DNA of 47,924 nt from contig CAKUKR010000006.1 in the NCBI GenBank assembly GCA_934663645.1, positions 1 through 47,924 of the forward strand. The letters run 5' to 3'. The notes under the pieces were generated by a model. The model was not told the DNA's origin. It searched no databases and worked only from the letters and a program-made list of their open reading frames with translations. The DNA is from an uncultured Muribaculaceae bacterium. GTDB taxonomy: Bacteria > Bacteroidota > Bacteroidia > Bacteroidales > Muribaculaceae. This document shows, in pieces, positions 19,261-28,548 of the stretch. Made by a program: the position numbers and the translations under genes. The stretch's first letter is position 1, and every line of letters starts with the position of its first letter.

Positions 19261-19925
19261 TGAGCGAGAACAATAAGGACTGCATAATCGTGCTTTCCGG
19301 AGGCATGGACTCCGTGACGCTGCTGCACGAGTACAAGGAGCGCATCGCGCTTGCCGTGACTTTCGACTACGGCAGCAACCACAACGCACGCGAGATAGAG
19401 TGCGCACGCCGCCAGTGTGCGATGCTCGGCATACGCCACCTCGTGATACCCCTGAAATTCATGGCCGAGTATTTCCGCAGCTCGCTGCTCGACGGCGCGG
19501 AGGCGATACCCGAGGGCAACTATGACGACGACAACATGAAGTCAACCGTCGTGCCGTTCCGCAACGGCATCATGCTCTCCGTGGCGTGCGGGCTTGCCGA
19601 GAGCAACGACCTGCAACATGTGCTGATAGCCAACCACGGCGGCGACCATACCATCTACCCGGACTGCCGCCCGGGGTTTGTAGACGCCATGGGCGAGGCA
19701 ATGCGCCAGGGCACGTTCAACGGCGTGAAAATCCTTGCCCCCTACACGCTGATAACCAAGGGCGACATAGCGCGGCGCGGCGCGGAAATGGGCGTGGACT
19801 ACAGCCTGACATATTCGTGCTACAAGGGGGGCGAGCGGCATTGCGGCAAGTGCGGCACCTGCATGGAGCGGCGCGAAGCTTTCGCCGCTGCCGGCATCGA
19901 TGACCCGACTGACTACGAAGACTAA
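19260..19925 (+). CDS. queC: 7-cyano-7-deazaguanine synthase
   Basis: QueC converts 7-carboxy-7-deazaguanine to preQ0 with ATP and ammonia. The 221-residue protein has the ATP-pyrophosphatase loop SGGMDS (13-18) and the C-terminal zinc site formed by Cys187, Cys195, Cys198 and Cys201 (CYKGGERHCGKCGTC). Its start codon shares one base with the queF stop. QueC acts after QueE in the pathway, although it comes earlier in this operon. Confidence 0.97.
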   Translation: MSENNKDCIIVLSGGMDSVTLLHEYKERIALAVTFDYGSNHNAREIECARRQCAMLGIRHLVIPLKFMAEYFRSSLLDGAEAIPEGNYDDDNMKSTVVPFRNGIMLSVACGLAESNDLQHVLIANHGGDHTIYPDCRPGFVDAMGEAMRQGTFNGVKILAPYTLITKGDIARRGAEMGVDYSLTYSCYKGGERHCGKCGTCMERREAFAAAGIDDPTDYED

Positions 19926-19947
19926 CCCTCAAAACCGCTACCGACAG

Positions 19948-20280
19948 ATGTACTACATCAAGAAGAGATTTGAAATAAGCGCAGCCCACAGACTGCAGCT
20001 CAGCTACGGCAGCAAATGCACCAACCTGCACGGCCACAACTGGGTCATCACGGTGGAGTGCCGCGCTCGCGAGCTGAACAGCGACGGCATGGTGACTGAC
20101 TTCACCCGCGTCAAGGAGACCGTGATGTCGCGCCTCGACCATGCCGTAATCAACGACGTGCTCGACATGAACCCGACTGCAGAGAACATCGCACGCTGGA
20201 TAGTTGACAACGTGGAGAACTGCTACCGCGCCGAGGTACAGGAGAGCGAGGGCAATATTGCCATCTACGAAAAGGACTGA
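19948..20280 (+). CDS. queD: 6-carboxy-5,6,7,8-tetrahydropterin synthase
   Basis: QueD turns dihydroneopterin triphosphate into 6-carboxytetrahydropterin, the first committed step after GTP cyclohydrolase I. The 110-residue protein has the zinc ligands His14 (SAAHRL), His28 and His30 (NLHGHNW), and the catalytic Cys24 in SKCTNLHGH. The later DHAVINDVLDMNPTAENIARW stretch is also typical. ATG at 19948 gives the standard N-terminus; an upstream ATG at 19900 lies inside queC. It lies 22 bases after queC. No folE gene is in the window, so that enzyme must be encoded elsewhere. Confidence 0.95.
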   Translation: MYYIKKRFEISAAHRLQLSYGSKCTNLHGHNWVITVECRARELNSDGMVTDFTRVKETVMSRLDHAVINDVLDMNPTAENIARWIVDNVENCYRAEVQESEGNIAIYEKD

Positions 20281-20304
20281 CAGACAGCGAGGTCACACTC
20301 TCCA

Positions 20305-20913
20305 ATGACGCGAAAAATCAACGAGATATTCTATTCGCTGCAAGGCGAGGGCGCAAATACCGGCGTGCCGTCGGTGTTCGTGCGCTTCAGCGGCTGCAAC
20401 CTCCGCTGCCACTTCTGCGACACGCGCCACCAGCACGGGCGCGAAATGACAGACGAGGAAATCATCGCTGCTGTGGCGCGACACCATGCCCCCCTCACCA
20501 TACTCACCGGCGGCGAGCCGTCGCTGTGGATAGACAGCGAGTTCGTCCGTGCGCTGAAAATGGGGACTGGGTCACGCATCTGCATCGAAACCAACGGCAC
20601 AAGGCCTCTTCCCGAAGGGCTGGACTGGGTGACAGTGTCGCCCAAAAGCGGCATCTGCGGCTCTGACCAAAGCGACCTGCCGATAGTGGCGCAGCACGCC
20701 GACGAGATAAAAGTCGTTGACTTGGGGCAGCCCCTCGACCCGTATTTCATGCTGGCGTGCCGCCAGGAGGACACGCTGATGTACCTACAGCCGTGCCACG
20801 TCGAGGACACGGCTGTGGCAGAGGCTAACCTGCGGCGCACAGTGCAGCGCGTGCTCGACGACCCGCGCTGGCGGCTGTCGCTGCAGACCCACCGCATGAT
20901 TGACATCCCCTGA
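20305..20913 (+). CDS. queE: 7-carboxy-7-deazaguanine synthase (radical SAM)
   Basis: QueE is a radical S-adenosylmethionine enzyme that contracts the ring of 6-carboxytetrahydropterin to give 7-carboxy-7-deazaguanine. The 202-residue protein has the start typical of the family (INEIFYSLQGEGANTG), the cluster-binding motif CNLRCHFC (Cys31, Cys35, Cys38) and the GGEP motif LTGGEPSLW near residue 68. A CxxxCxxC spacing is kept. It closes a four-gene operon that covers preQ1 synthesis from dihydroneopterin triphosphate. Confidence 0.95.
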   Translation: MTRKINEIFYSLQGEGANTGVPSVFVRFSGCNLRCHFCDTRHQHGREMTDEEIIAAVARHHAPLTILTGGEPSLWIDSEFVRALKMGTGSRICIETNGTRPLPEGLDWVTVSPKSGICGSDQSDLPIVAQHADEIKVVDLGQPLDPYFMLACRQEDTLMYLQPCHVEDTAVAEANLRRTVQRVLDDPRWRLSLQTHRMIDIP

Positions 20914-20927
20914 CACACGCTGAACGG

Positions 20928-20958
20928 TTGCGAAAGTGCCGAAAAATTTGTAACTTTG
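20928..20958 (+). promoter_or_regulatory. Promoter of the mgtC-like gene, abutting the start codon
   Basis: TTG at 20928-20930 (within GTTGCG, as in the queF promoter) and TAACTTTG at 20951-20958 are 20 bases apart. The ATG of the next gene lies only four bases after the -7 element, so the transcript would start at or inside the start codon. Confidence 0.7.
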
Positions 20959-20962
20959 CGGT

Positions 20963-21697
20963 ATGTTCGATTCCGGGTCATTTTTCGATACTTTCCTTGC
21001 AGACATCAACAGTCTCGAGGTGACGTGGGTCAACTCTGTGTTCAAACTGACCATGAGCATCGTCCTGGGGATGACAGTCGGCTACGAACGCAAGCGCAAA
21101 GGGCAGATAGCCGGCATACGCACATTCGCGCTCATGTCGCTCGGCGCGTGCCTTGCCATGATACTCTCCATCTATGTGCCGCAAGCATACCTCGGGCTGA
21201 AAAACGGCGACCCGGCGCGTATCGCCGCGCAGGTAATCACTGGCGTAGGCTTCATCGGCGGCGGAGCGATGATACAGAACAAGGGGTCTGTGCGCGGGCT
21301 TACCACCGCCGCCGGCATCTGGATAACGGCCATCATCGGCATGGCGGTGGGCGTGGGCATGTATGCGTGCAGCATCGTCGCCACGCTGATGTGCGTGGTT
21401 ATACTCGGTCTGGTGGAGCGGTACGAGAAAGCCCGCCACGTCGGGCAGGAAAGCAAGGTACTGAACGTCACCATCAACCGCATCGTCAACGACATAGACC
21501 CGTACCGCCAGCTGTTCCGCAAAAACAAGGTATACCTCTCCACTTTCTACATAGACTACGACTATGACCACGAGACAACAGTAGTGAGTTTCGTGGTTCT
21601 CATACCCACCAAGGGCAACCTGCTCCCGGTCATGGAGCAGATGCGCTCGATAGAACCGACACGCTCGATAACACTTTCAAGCCAGACTGATATATGA
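20963..21697 (+). CDS. MgtC/SapB family membrane protein
   Basis: The 244-residue protein has four predicted membrane segments in the MgtC domain: KLTMSIVLGMTVGYERKRKG, TFALMSLGACLAMILSIYV, then QVITGVGFIGGGAMIQNKG and TTAAGIWITAIIGMAVGVG. A cytoplasmic C-terminal domain of about 90 residues follows, which in the family resembles an ACT fold. MgtC-type proteins affect magnesium homeostasis or ATP synthase activity in pathogens; the role in Bacteroidales is unknown. The start is uncertain because the promoter leaves no leader; a GTG at 21020 would keep the first membrane segment. It overlaps the antiporter gene by four bases. Confidence 0.9.
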   Translation: MFDSGSFFDTFLADINSLEVTWVNSVFKLTMSIVLGMTVGYERKRKGQIAGIRTFALMSLGACLAMILSIYVPQAYLGLKNGDPARIAAQVITGVGFIGGGAMIQNKGSVRGLTTAAGIWITAIIGMAVGVGMYACSIVATLMCVVILGLVERYEKARHVGQESKVLNVTINRIVNDIDPYRQLFRKNKVYLSTFYIDYDYDHETTVVSFVVLIPTKGNLLPVMEQMRSIEPTRSITLSSQTDI

Positions 21698-24060
21698 ACG
21701 ACAACACTAAACGACTTGCAACAGCATTGACCCTGCCCCTCGCGGCGTGGGCAACTGCCATTGCCGCTGCGCCGCAGCAAGACAGCCGCCAGAATGCCGT
21801 CACCGAGACAGCCGGCAAACCCGAGGAACACTCTACCGAACACACCGTCAACGGCCTGGTAGGCGACCTCGGCTTCGTCCTCCTGCTCGGGGCGATAGTC
21901 ACCATAATCTGCAAAAAGCTGAAACAGCCCGTAGTGCTGGGATACATCATCGCTGGCTTCCTCGCCAGCCCCAACTTCCACTACCTCCCCTCAATCTCCA
22001 ACCTCGAGAACATCGAGGTGTGGGCGCAAGTCGGCATCGTAGTCATCATGTTCACCCTCGGACTTGAGTTCAGCTACAAGAAACTGATAAACAGCGGCAG
22101 CTCCGCCATAATAACCGCATTGATCATCATTACGGGAATGACGTTTGCCGGCTTCGGCGTAGGGCGGCTGCTGCATCTTGACACGATAAACTGCATCTTC
22201 CTCGGCGGCATGATTTCGATGTCGTCCACTACCATAATCCTCAAAGCGTTGACCGACTTGGGCTTGCGGCAGAAGAAATTCGCGTCCATGGTGCTGGCAT
22301 TGCTCATCATCGAGGACCTGTTCGCAGTCCTGATGCTCGTGCTGCTCTCGTCGATAGCCGTCGGCACAGTCGAGAGTTCGGAGCTGCTGTTTGCCGTCGG
22401 CAAACTCGTGTTCTTCCTCATAATATGGTTCGTGGTCGGCGTGTATGTGCTGCCGTCGTTCCTCTCCAAGGCACGCTCCATGCTCAACGATGAGACCCTG
22501 CTGGTATGCTCGCTGGGACTGTGCTTCGCCATGGCGATATTCTCCGTGATGTGCGGCTTCTCGCTCGAGCTCGGCGCATTCGTCCTCGGCTCGATACTCG
22601 CCGGCACCATGGCGGCAGAGCGCATCGAGAAGGTGGTCAAGCCCGTCAAAGACCTGTTCGGAGCCGTGTTCTTCATCTCCGTCGGCATGATGGTGCAGCC
22701 CGAAGTGATAGCCCAATACTGGGGGCAGATACTGCTGCTCGCCGTTGTGGTGATAGCCGGCATGATACTGTTCGGCACTGTCGGCATGCTCGTGACCGGA
22801 CAGACACTCAAGGTCGCCCTGCAGAGCGGTTTCACGCTGACGCAGGTGGGCGAGTTCTCGTTCATCATCGCCTCACTCGGCATGTCGCTCGGCGTGCTTG
22901 AAGCCTCGCTCTACCCTATCATCGTCGCCGTATCGGTAATAACCATTTTCACCACGCCATACTTCATCAAAATGGCAGACCCGGTTTACGGGTGGGTGGA
23001 AAAGCACCTGCCAGAACGCATGCGCTCGCTGCTGACGCGGTACTCCGCAGAGCAGTCCGAGGCTGACGACACCCGCGGCGCATGGAAGGAGATACTCGTC
23101 TCCAACGTGTCACGCATCGTGCTTTACTCCGTCATCCTCATAGCAATAATACTCGTGTCGCGGCAGTATATCGACCCGCTGTGCGCCAAGTACCTCGGCG
23201 AAAGCACAGGCAAGATAGTCTGCGTGGCAGCGTCGCTGCTGGTCATGGCGCCGTTCATATTCGCCCTCACACGCGGCGCGGTGATGTCGCCCCAACTGCG
23301 CAAGTCCGTCGGCAAGGACGACACGCGCTACCAAGTGCCGGTGATAGCCATGCGGATAATCCGCTGCATACTCGGACTGCTGTTCCTCGTCGCATTCGTG
23401 TCATTCTCCTACACCTCCACCATCGGATGGATCGTCGGAGTGGTCGCCTTCCTGCTCATCGCCCTCTTCGCCTCCAAGAGCTTCAAGACGCGCTACGACT
23501 CGCTGGAGCAGAAGTTCATCGACAACCTCAACATACGCGAAAATACCCGCTTCGGGACTAACAACAACATCGTTGACGACCTGCACCAGGCATACATCGA
23601 GGTCAGCCCCAACTCACCCTTCGTGGGCGACCGGCTGCGCGATTCGGGGCTGCGCAAGGACTTCGGCGTGAGCATTTCGAGCATACAGCGCGGACACCTG
23701 ATGATGCCCCTACCCTCCTCCGACGCACGAATATTCCCTGGCGACATACTCGGTGTAATCGGCACTGACGACCAGATTAAGCACCTCAACGACGAGCTGG
23801 AACACGTAGAGAAAGCATATACCAAGCTCGACGTAAAGCAGCCCGAAGTGTCGCTGCGCAGCATACGCCTGACAGCCTCGTCGCCAATAATCGGCAAGCC
23901 GCTGGCACAGACCAACATACGCGAAGACTACTATTGCATCATCGTCAAGGTGCAGCGTGCCGACGGCGAGTTTGTAAACCCGCAGCCCGACACCGTGCTG
24001 CACGCCGGTGACCTGATTTGGGTGGTCGGCGACGAGAGCCAGTTCAAGAAAATGAAATAA
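21694..24060 (+). CDS. Kef-type monovalent cation:proton antiporter with two TrkA-C domains
   Basis: The 788-residue protein begins with a hydrophobic, signal-like stretch, then a CPA2 antiporter domain at about 48-430 ([39 protein letters not shown] region, [16 protein letters not shown]). A second membrane block lies at about 470-605. Two TrkA-C domains end the protein, one starting near [14 protein letters not shown] and one near [13 protein letters not shown]. There is no nucleotide-binding TrkA-N domain. Such proteins exchange potassium or sodium for protons at the inner membrane. The ATGA overlap with the MgtC-like gene points to joint expression in ion homeostasis. Confidence 0.92.
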   Translation: MNDNTKRLATALTLPLAAWATAIAAAPQQDSRQNAVTETAGKPEEHSTEHTVNGLVGDLGFVLLLGAIVTIICKKLKQPVVLGYIIAGFLASPNFHYLPSISNLENIEVWAQVGIVVIMFTLGLEFSYKKLINSGSSAIITALIIITGMTFAGFGVGRLLHLDTINCIFLGGMISMSSTTIILKALTDLGLRQKKFASMVLALLIIEDLFAVLMLVLLSSIAVGTVESSELLFAVGKLVFFLIIWFVVGVYVLPSFLSKARSMLNDETLLVCSLGLCFAMAIFSVMCGFSLELGAFVLGSILAGTMAAERIEKVVKPVKDLFGAVFFISVGMMVQPEVIAQYWGQILLLAVVVIAGMILFGTVGMLVTGQTLKVALQSGFTLTQVGEFSFIIASLGMSLGVLEASLYPIIVAVSVITIFTTPYFIKMADPVYGWVEKHLPERMRSLLTRYSAEQSEADDTRGAWKEILVSNVSRIVLYSVILIAIILVSRQYIDPLCAKYLGESTGKIVCVAASLLVMAPFIFALTRGAVMSPQLRKSVGKDDTRYQVPVIAMRIIRCILGLLFLVAFVSFSYTSTIGWIVGVVAFLLIALFASKSFKTRYDSLEQKFIDNLNIRENTRFGTNNNIVDDLHQAYIEVSPNSPFVGDRLRDSGLRKDFGVSISSIQRGHLMMPLPSSDARIFPGDILGVIGTDDQIKHLNDELEHVEKAYTKLDVKQPEVSLRSIRLTASSPIIGKPLAQTNIREDYYCIIVKVQRADGEFVNPQPDTVLHAGDLIWVVGDESQFKKMK

Positions 24061-24079
24061 CAGCATACATAAACCATAT

Positions 24080-25606
24080 ATGCAGCAGACAATTATAATA
24101 TTAGATTGCGGTTCGCAATACACGCAGCTCATAGCCCGCCGAATACGCGAGCTGAACACCTATTGCGAAATCGTCCCTTACAACAAGTTCCCGGCCGGGC
24201 GTGAGGGGATTATCGGCGTGATAATCTCCGGCAGCCCCTACTCCGTCAACGACCCCAAGGCGTGCCAGATAGACCTGCGCCCACTGCGCGGCAAGTACCC
24301 GCTCCTGGGCATCTGCTACGGAGCGCAGTACCTCGCCAAGACCGCTGGCGGCACAGTCGCCTCGACCGACACACGTGAGTACGGCAAGGCTCACCTCGTG
24401 AACCATGACGACAGCGACAAGCTGATGCACGGCGTGCGCGACAACTCAGTCGTGTGGATGAGCCACGGCGACTCCATAGTCTCCACGCCCTGCAATTTCT
24501 TCAACGTCGGCTCGACTGCAGATGTCGCAAATGCCGCTTTCCGCATCGACGGAGAGCAGACATGGGGCGTCCAGTTCCACCCGGAAGTGTACCATAGCGA
24601 GGACGGCATGAAGCTCCTCTCAAACTTCGTCAACGAGATATGCCGCTCCGCCGGGACATGGACTCCCGACTCGTTCATCGACTCTACAGTGCAGTCGCTG
24701 CGCGAGCAGCTCGGCGACGACCATGTGGTCCTTGCCCTCTCCGGAGGCGTGGACTCGACCGTCGCAGCAGTGTTGCTCAACCGCGCCATAGGCGACCGCC
24801 TCACCTGCATATTCGTTGACAACGGACTGTTGCGCTACCACGAGTTTGAAGACGTGCTGCGCAGCTACACCGCCGACATGGGGCTCAACGTGATAGGCGT
24901 GGACGCAAAGGAACATTTCTACCGCGCACTCGAAGGCGTGACCGACCCCGAGCAGAAGCGCAAGATCATCGGCAAGGGATTTATCGACATATTCGACCGC
25001 GAGGCCAAGAAGCTGAAAGACATCAAATGGCTCGCCCAAGGCACGATATACCCCGACGTTATCGAGTCGCTTTCGATAACCGGCATGACCATCAAGAGCC
25101 ACCACAACGTCGGCGGACTGCCCGAAAAGATGTCCCTCAAGCTCGTTGAGCCGCTGCGCCTCCTCTTCAAGGACGAAGTGCGCCGCGTGGGACGCGCCCT
25201 CGGCATCTCGCAGACACTCATCGGCCGTCACCCCTTCCCCGGTCCCGGGCTGGGCGTGCGAATACTCGGCGACATCACCCCCGAGAAGGTGCGCATACTT
25301 CAGGAAGCTGACTACATCTACATACAGGGGCTGCGCGACTACGGCCTGTATGACAAGGTATGGCAAGCCGGCACCATACTGCTGCCGATACGCTCCGTCG
25401 GCGTGATGGGCGACGAGCGTACATACGAGAACGTCGTCGCGCTGCGTGCCGTCAACTCCACCGACGGCATGACAGCCACCTGGAGCCACCTGCCGCACGA
25501 CTTCCTCGCAGATGTCAGCAACCAGATAATCCGCAAGGTGCGCGGCGTAAACCGCGTAGTCTACGACATCTCCTCCAAGCCGCCATCGACCATCGAGTGG
25601 GAATAA
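24080..25606 (+). CDS. guaA: GMP synthase (glutamine-hydrolysing)
   Basis: GuaA aminates XMP to GMP using glutamine and ATP. The 508-residue protein contains the class I glutamine amidotransferase domain ([16 protein letters not shown], with nucleophile Cys79 in [10 protein letters not shown], and the His-Glu pair in [14 protein letters not shown]) and the ATP-pyrophosphatase domain ([13 protein letters not shown] near 220). The C-terminal dimerisation part has [15 protein letters not shown] and ends in the canonical KPPSTIEWE. It follows the antiporter gene by 19 bases. Confidence 0.97.
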   Translation: MQQTIIILDCGSQYTQLIARRIRELNTYCEIVPYNKFPAGREGIIGVIISGSPYSVNDPKACQIDLRPLRGKYPLLGICYGAQYLAKTAGGTVASTDTREYGKAHLVNHDDSDKLMHGVRDNSVVWMSHGDSIVSTPCNFFNVGSTADVANAAFRIDGEQTWGVQFHPEVYHSEDGMKLLSNFVNEICRSAGTWTPDSFIDSTVQSLREQLGDDHVVLALSGGVDSTVAAVLLNRAIGDRLTCIFVDNGLLRYHEFEDVLRSYTADMGLNVIGVDAKEHFYRALEGVTDPEQKRKIIGKGFIDIFDREAKKLKDIKWLAQGTIYPDVIESLSITGMTIKSHHNVGGLPEKMSLKLVEPLRLLFKDEVRRVGRALGISQTLIGRHPFPGPGLGVRILGDITPEKVRILQEADYIYIQGLRDYGLYDKVWQAGTILLPIRSVGVMGDERTYENVVALRAVNSTDGMTATWSHLPHDFLADVSNQIIRKVRGVNRVVYDISSKPPSTIEWE

Positions 25607-25632
25607 TCTCCCGCTTCCCGACCCAAAATACC

Positions 25633-25664
25633 CAGAGGGCTGCGCCACACATCGCAGCCCTCTG
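25633..25664. terminator. Hairpin between convergent guaA and the SpmAB-like gene
   Basis: A perfect 12-bp stem, CAGAGGGCTGCG at 25633-25644 with its complement at 25653-25664, encloses an 8-base loop. It begins 26 bases after the guaA stop. Neither side has a long U-tract, although the minus strand continues into GGTATTTTGGG. It probably ends transcription from guaA. Confidence 0.6.
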
Positions 25665-25686
25665 CTCGTTGGCTTGTGTCTCTCCC

Positions 25687-25726
25687 CACCTCTGAGTTCT
25701 CGGAGAACTCAGAGTACTCAGAGGTG
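25687..25726. repeat. Nested palindromic repeat with two alternative stems
   Basis: CTCTGAGTTCT at 25690-25700 pairs over 11 bp with AGAACTCAGAG at 25704-25714. CACCTCTGAG at 25687-25696 can instead pair over 10 bp with CTCAGAGGTG at 25717-25726. The two stems share their left arm and exclude one another. A further 8-bp inverted repeat (TACTTGCG/CGCAAGTA, 25764-25781) abuts the next gene's stop codon. Confidence 0.7.
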
Positions 25727-25782
25727 TCCGACAAACAAAGCCCGAACCTCTCGACATTATCCCTACTTGCGTCCGCAAGTAA

Positions 25783-27012
25783 TCAGGTGAAGAAGAAGTA
25801 CGCAACAACTATGGCGGCTACCGCGCCGACGACATCGGCGAGCAGGGCGTAGCCGGCGGCATAACGCGTCTTGGCAACGCCGACCGAGCCGAAGTAGACT
25901 GCGAGTATGTAGAACGTGGTGTCGGTGCTGCCGCGCACTGTGGCGGCAAGCTGGCTGACGAATGCGTCAGCTCCCTGTGTCTTCATCACATCGAGCATCA
26001 GGGCGCATGAGCCAGAGCCGCTCAACGGCTTCATAAGCATGGTCGGCAATGCCCCTACCCATTGCGTGTCGCCGCCGCACCATGCCACAAACTGCTCAAC
26101 GCAGCCGGTGAATGCATCCAACGCGCCGGAAGCGCGGAACATGCCGATGCCGACGAGTATCGCCACGAGGTAGGGTATTATCATCACGGCAGTCTTGAAG
26201 CCTTCCTTTGCCCCCTCGATGAAAGTGTCGTATACGTTGATTTTCTTGCGTATGCCGGCGACAATGAACGCGATTATGACCACGAAAAGTATCACGTTTG
26301 CGCCGAATGTGGAGTATGCCTGCACCTTGTCGGAAGGGAGCGACGAGAAGAACCACACTATCAGGGCAACTGCGGCGGCTATCGACAGCAGCCACGTCAC
26401 CAGCACCCTGTCCATGCGTATGCGCTGCTTGATGCACAGCGCGGTCAGCCCGACGAGCGTTGCCACTGAAGTGGCTATCAGTATTGGTATGAACACGTCT
26501 GTCGGATTGGAAGCCCCGCCCTGCGCCCGGTACATCATGATGCTTATGGGGATAAGGCACAGCCCGGAGGCGTTGAGCACCAGGAACATAATCATGGCAT
26601 CGGTAGCGGTGTCCTTCTTGGGGTTGAGCGACTGCATCTGCTGCATCGCCTTCAGCCCCATCGGGGTGGCGGCATTGTCGAGGCCGAGCATATTGGCGGA
26701 TATGTTCATGAAAATCGCGCCCATGGCGGGGTGATCCTTGGGTATGCCGGGGAACAGGCGCGAGAAGAACGGGCTTATCAGGCGGCCGAAGAACTGTATG
26801 ACACCGCCGCGCTCCCCTATCTTCATTATGCCGAGCCACAGCGTCAGCACGCCAGTAAGCCCGAGTGAAATCTCAAAGGCAAACGCCGCCTGCGAGAACG
26901 AGCTGTTGATAATCTCCGACCAGATGTCGAGGTTGCCGCAGAACACGGTCTGCCCCACCGCCATGAGGAAAGCTATGGCGAAGAAGGCTATCCATATCCA
27001 GTTGAGTATCAT
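25783..27012 (-). CDS. SpmA/SpmB-like fusion membrane protein (nucleoside-recognition Gate domains)
   Basis: The 409-residue protein joins two Gate-type domains. The first (about 1-200) resembles spore maturation protein A (FEISLGLTGVLTLWLGIMKI, GAIFMNISANMLGLDNAATP, GLKAMQQMQSLN). The second (about 225-409) resembles SpmB, with GFKTAVMIIPYLVAILVGIG and ALPTMLMKPLSGSGSCALML. About ten membrane segments are likely. Bacteroidales do not sporulate, so the name reflects homology only; a transport or gating role is plausible but unproven. Its ATG overlaps the stop of the ABC ATPase gene (ATGA), so it is made together with the metal-uptake genes. Confidence 0.85.
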   Translation of the reverse strand: MILNWIWIAFFAIAFLMAVGQTVFCGNLDIWSEIINSSFSQAAFAFEISLGLTGVLTLWLGIMKIGERGGVIQFFGRLISPFFSRLFPGIPKDHPAMGAIFMNISANMLGLDNAATPMGLKAMQQMQSLNPKKDTATDAMIMFLVLNASGLCLIPISIMMYRAQGGASNPTDVFIPILIATSVATLVGLTALCIKQRIRMDRVLVTWLLSIAAAVALIVWFFSSLPSDKVQAYSTFGANVILFVVIIAFIVAGIRKKINVYDTFIEGAKEGFKTAVMIIPYLVAILVGIGMFRASGALDAFTGCVEQFVAWCGGDTQWVGALPTMLMKPLSGSGSCALMLDVMKTQGADAFVSQLAATVRGSTDTTFYILAVYFGSVGVAKTRYAAGYALLADVVGAVAAIVVAYFFFT

Positions 27013-27713
27013 AGTTCTGTCAGTTTATGGTCTATCGCGATGCGGCGCGTGGCGATTTCGCCGATAGCCGCCATCTGGTGGCTGACGACGATGACCGTAG
27101 CCCTGCCGCGCAGCGAGGCGAGCATCTCGCAGAGCCGCCGCCCGTACTCGTCGTCAAGGTAAGACAGCGGCTCGTCCATGACTATCAGCAAGGGGCGCGA
27201 GACGAGGGCTCTCGCTATCAACGCCCGTTGCACCTGCCCCCCAGAAAGGTCGGCAAGCACATTGCCGCCAAGCCCCTCGAGGCCGAAATACTCCATGACC
27301 GCAGCCATTGCCTCGTCATCAGCCTCCCGGACAGCGGCATCGCGACGGCGCAACGACGGCGGAGCTATAAGCCCTGAGCGTACCACCTCGCCTACGGTTA
27401 TCGGGAAATGGGTGTCGAGACTGCTTTTCTGCGGCAGGTAGCCTACGGGTAAGCTGCTGACGCGACTGCCGCCGTCGTAATACGCCACTTCGCCGCCCGA
27501 AGGCTTGACAAGGCGCAACAACAGGCGAAGGAACGTGGTCTTGCCGCCGCCGTTAGGACCGGATACAGCCACGAAATCACCAGTGCGTATCACCAGGTCA
27601 GACGGCGGGATTATAGTCTTGCCGCCGAACAGCTTACTTGCCCTCGCCAGCTCTATCAGCGTACTGCCGGGCGACAGCTCTTGCCACAGCGAGCAGATTG
27701 TCTTTCCATTCAT
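27009..27713 (-). CDS. ABC transporter ATP-binding protein, ZnuC-like (metal uptake)
   Basis: The 234-residue ATPase has Walker A GPNGGGKTT (52-60), the Q-loop in YLPQKSS, the signature DLSGGQ (155-160), Walker B LLIVMDEP (175-182) and the switch histidine in VVSHQ. It resembles ATPases of zinc and manganese importers. The only ATG start in frame, 27713, overlaps the substrate-binding protein gene by 80 bases; the family's usual N-terminus begins later, near a CTG at about 27657, so the true start is uncertain. No permease gene (ZnuB type) is adjacent; the next gene instead encodes the SpmAB-like membrane protein. Confidence 0.87.
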   Translation of the reverse strand: MNGKTICSLWQELSPGSTLIELARASKLFGGKTIIPPSDLVIRTGDFVAVSGPNGGGKTTFLRLLLRLVKPSGGEVAYYDGGSRVSSLPVGYLPQKSSLDTHFPITVGEVVRSGLIAPPSLRRRDAAVREADDEAMAAVMEYFGLEGLGGNVLADLSGGQVQRALIARALVSRPLLIVMDEPLSYLDDEYGRRLCEMLASLRGRATVIVVSHQMAAIGEIATRRIAIDHKLTEL

Positions 27714-28524
27714 AGTCAAGCAATGAAATCTCCACAGTTGGCAGGTTCATGCTCTCCGCCAGGTTGACCACCGCCGCGCTGTCATGCCCCTTCTCGATGA
27801 AGAAAACGACAGGCGCAGCCTTGCCGGCGGCATCAAGCCGCTCGCGCATCTGCGCTGGACTCGCCTCCTTGCCCTGCATCTCTATAGTCACCTGGTTAAG
27901 CCCATAGTCGCGGGCAAAATAGGTAAGCGAGGGATGCTTGATGACAAACGCCGCGCCACGGCATGGGGCGAGAATAGCAGTCAGCGTCGAATCGAGCAGC
28001 ACCAGCTCGCGGTCGAGCGCGTCATACCTCTCTGTGAAATAATTCTTGTCTTTGGGGTATTCCTCCACGAGAGCGTCATACATATTGCGAGCCATCTGGC
28101 GAGCATTGCGCACCGAGACCCAGATATGCGGGTCGTAGCCACGCGGGCCGCCGTGAGTGCCCACCGACAGCTTGATGCCGGCAGCACAGTTCACTATCTT
28201 CAGGCCTGGCGAAGTCTCCGCAATCTTTCCCAACGCCGCCTGCTCGAAGCCTATCGTCCCCACGCGGAAAAACAGGTCGCTCTTATGCACACCCATCATC
28301 GATGTCACCGTAGGGTCGTAGGTCTCCGGGTCGGCATTGGCTGACAGCATCGAGATGACATCATACTTGTCGCCCGCAATCTTGTCGAGCAGATACTTCT
28401 GCGGGGCAATAGTGACCGTCAACGTAGGTTTCGAGCCACCCTGTTGGCTGCAAGCGGACACCATCCCCACCAGCACAAGCAGGAGGAGGGACACCGCGAC
28501 GGAGATGATATTCTTGCCGGTCAT
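27634..28524 (-). CDS. Metal ABC transporter substrate-binding lipoprotein, ZnuA-like
   Basis: The 296-residue protein has a lipoprotein signal (SVAVSLLLLVLVGMVSAC, Cys25). The body fits cluster A-I metal-binding proteins: TIAPQKYLLDKIAGDKYDV, ANADPETYDPTVTSMMGVHK, YDPHIWVSVRNARQMA, FVIKHPSLTYFARDYGL and EKGHDSAAV. Two of the usual metal-ligand histidines (in DPHIW and KHPS) are present, while the first, normally in PHxYEPTP, is replaced by Glu (PETYDPT). It has no histidine-rich loop. Zinc or manganese is the likely ligand. It follows trpS by 24 bases and precedes the matching ATPase gene. Confidence 0.88.
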   Translation of the reverse strand: MTGKNIISVAVSLLLLVLVGMVSACSQQGGSKPTLTVTIAPQKYLLDKIAGDKYDVISMLSANADPETYDPTVTSMMGVHKSDLFFRVGTIGFEQAALGKIAETSPGLKIVNCAAGIKLSVGTHGGPRGYDPHIWVSVRNARQMARNMYDALVEEYPKDKNYFTERYDALDRELVLLDSTLTAILAPCRGAAFVIKHPSLTYFARDYGLNQVTIEMQGKEASPAQMRERLDAAGKAAPVVFFIEKGHDSAAVVNLAESMNLPTVEISLLDYEWKDNLLAVARAVARQYADRAGEGK

Positions 28525-28548
28525 GTCAGTTGAAATCGTTATTTGGGG

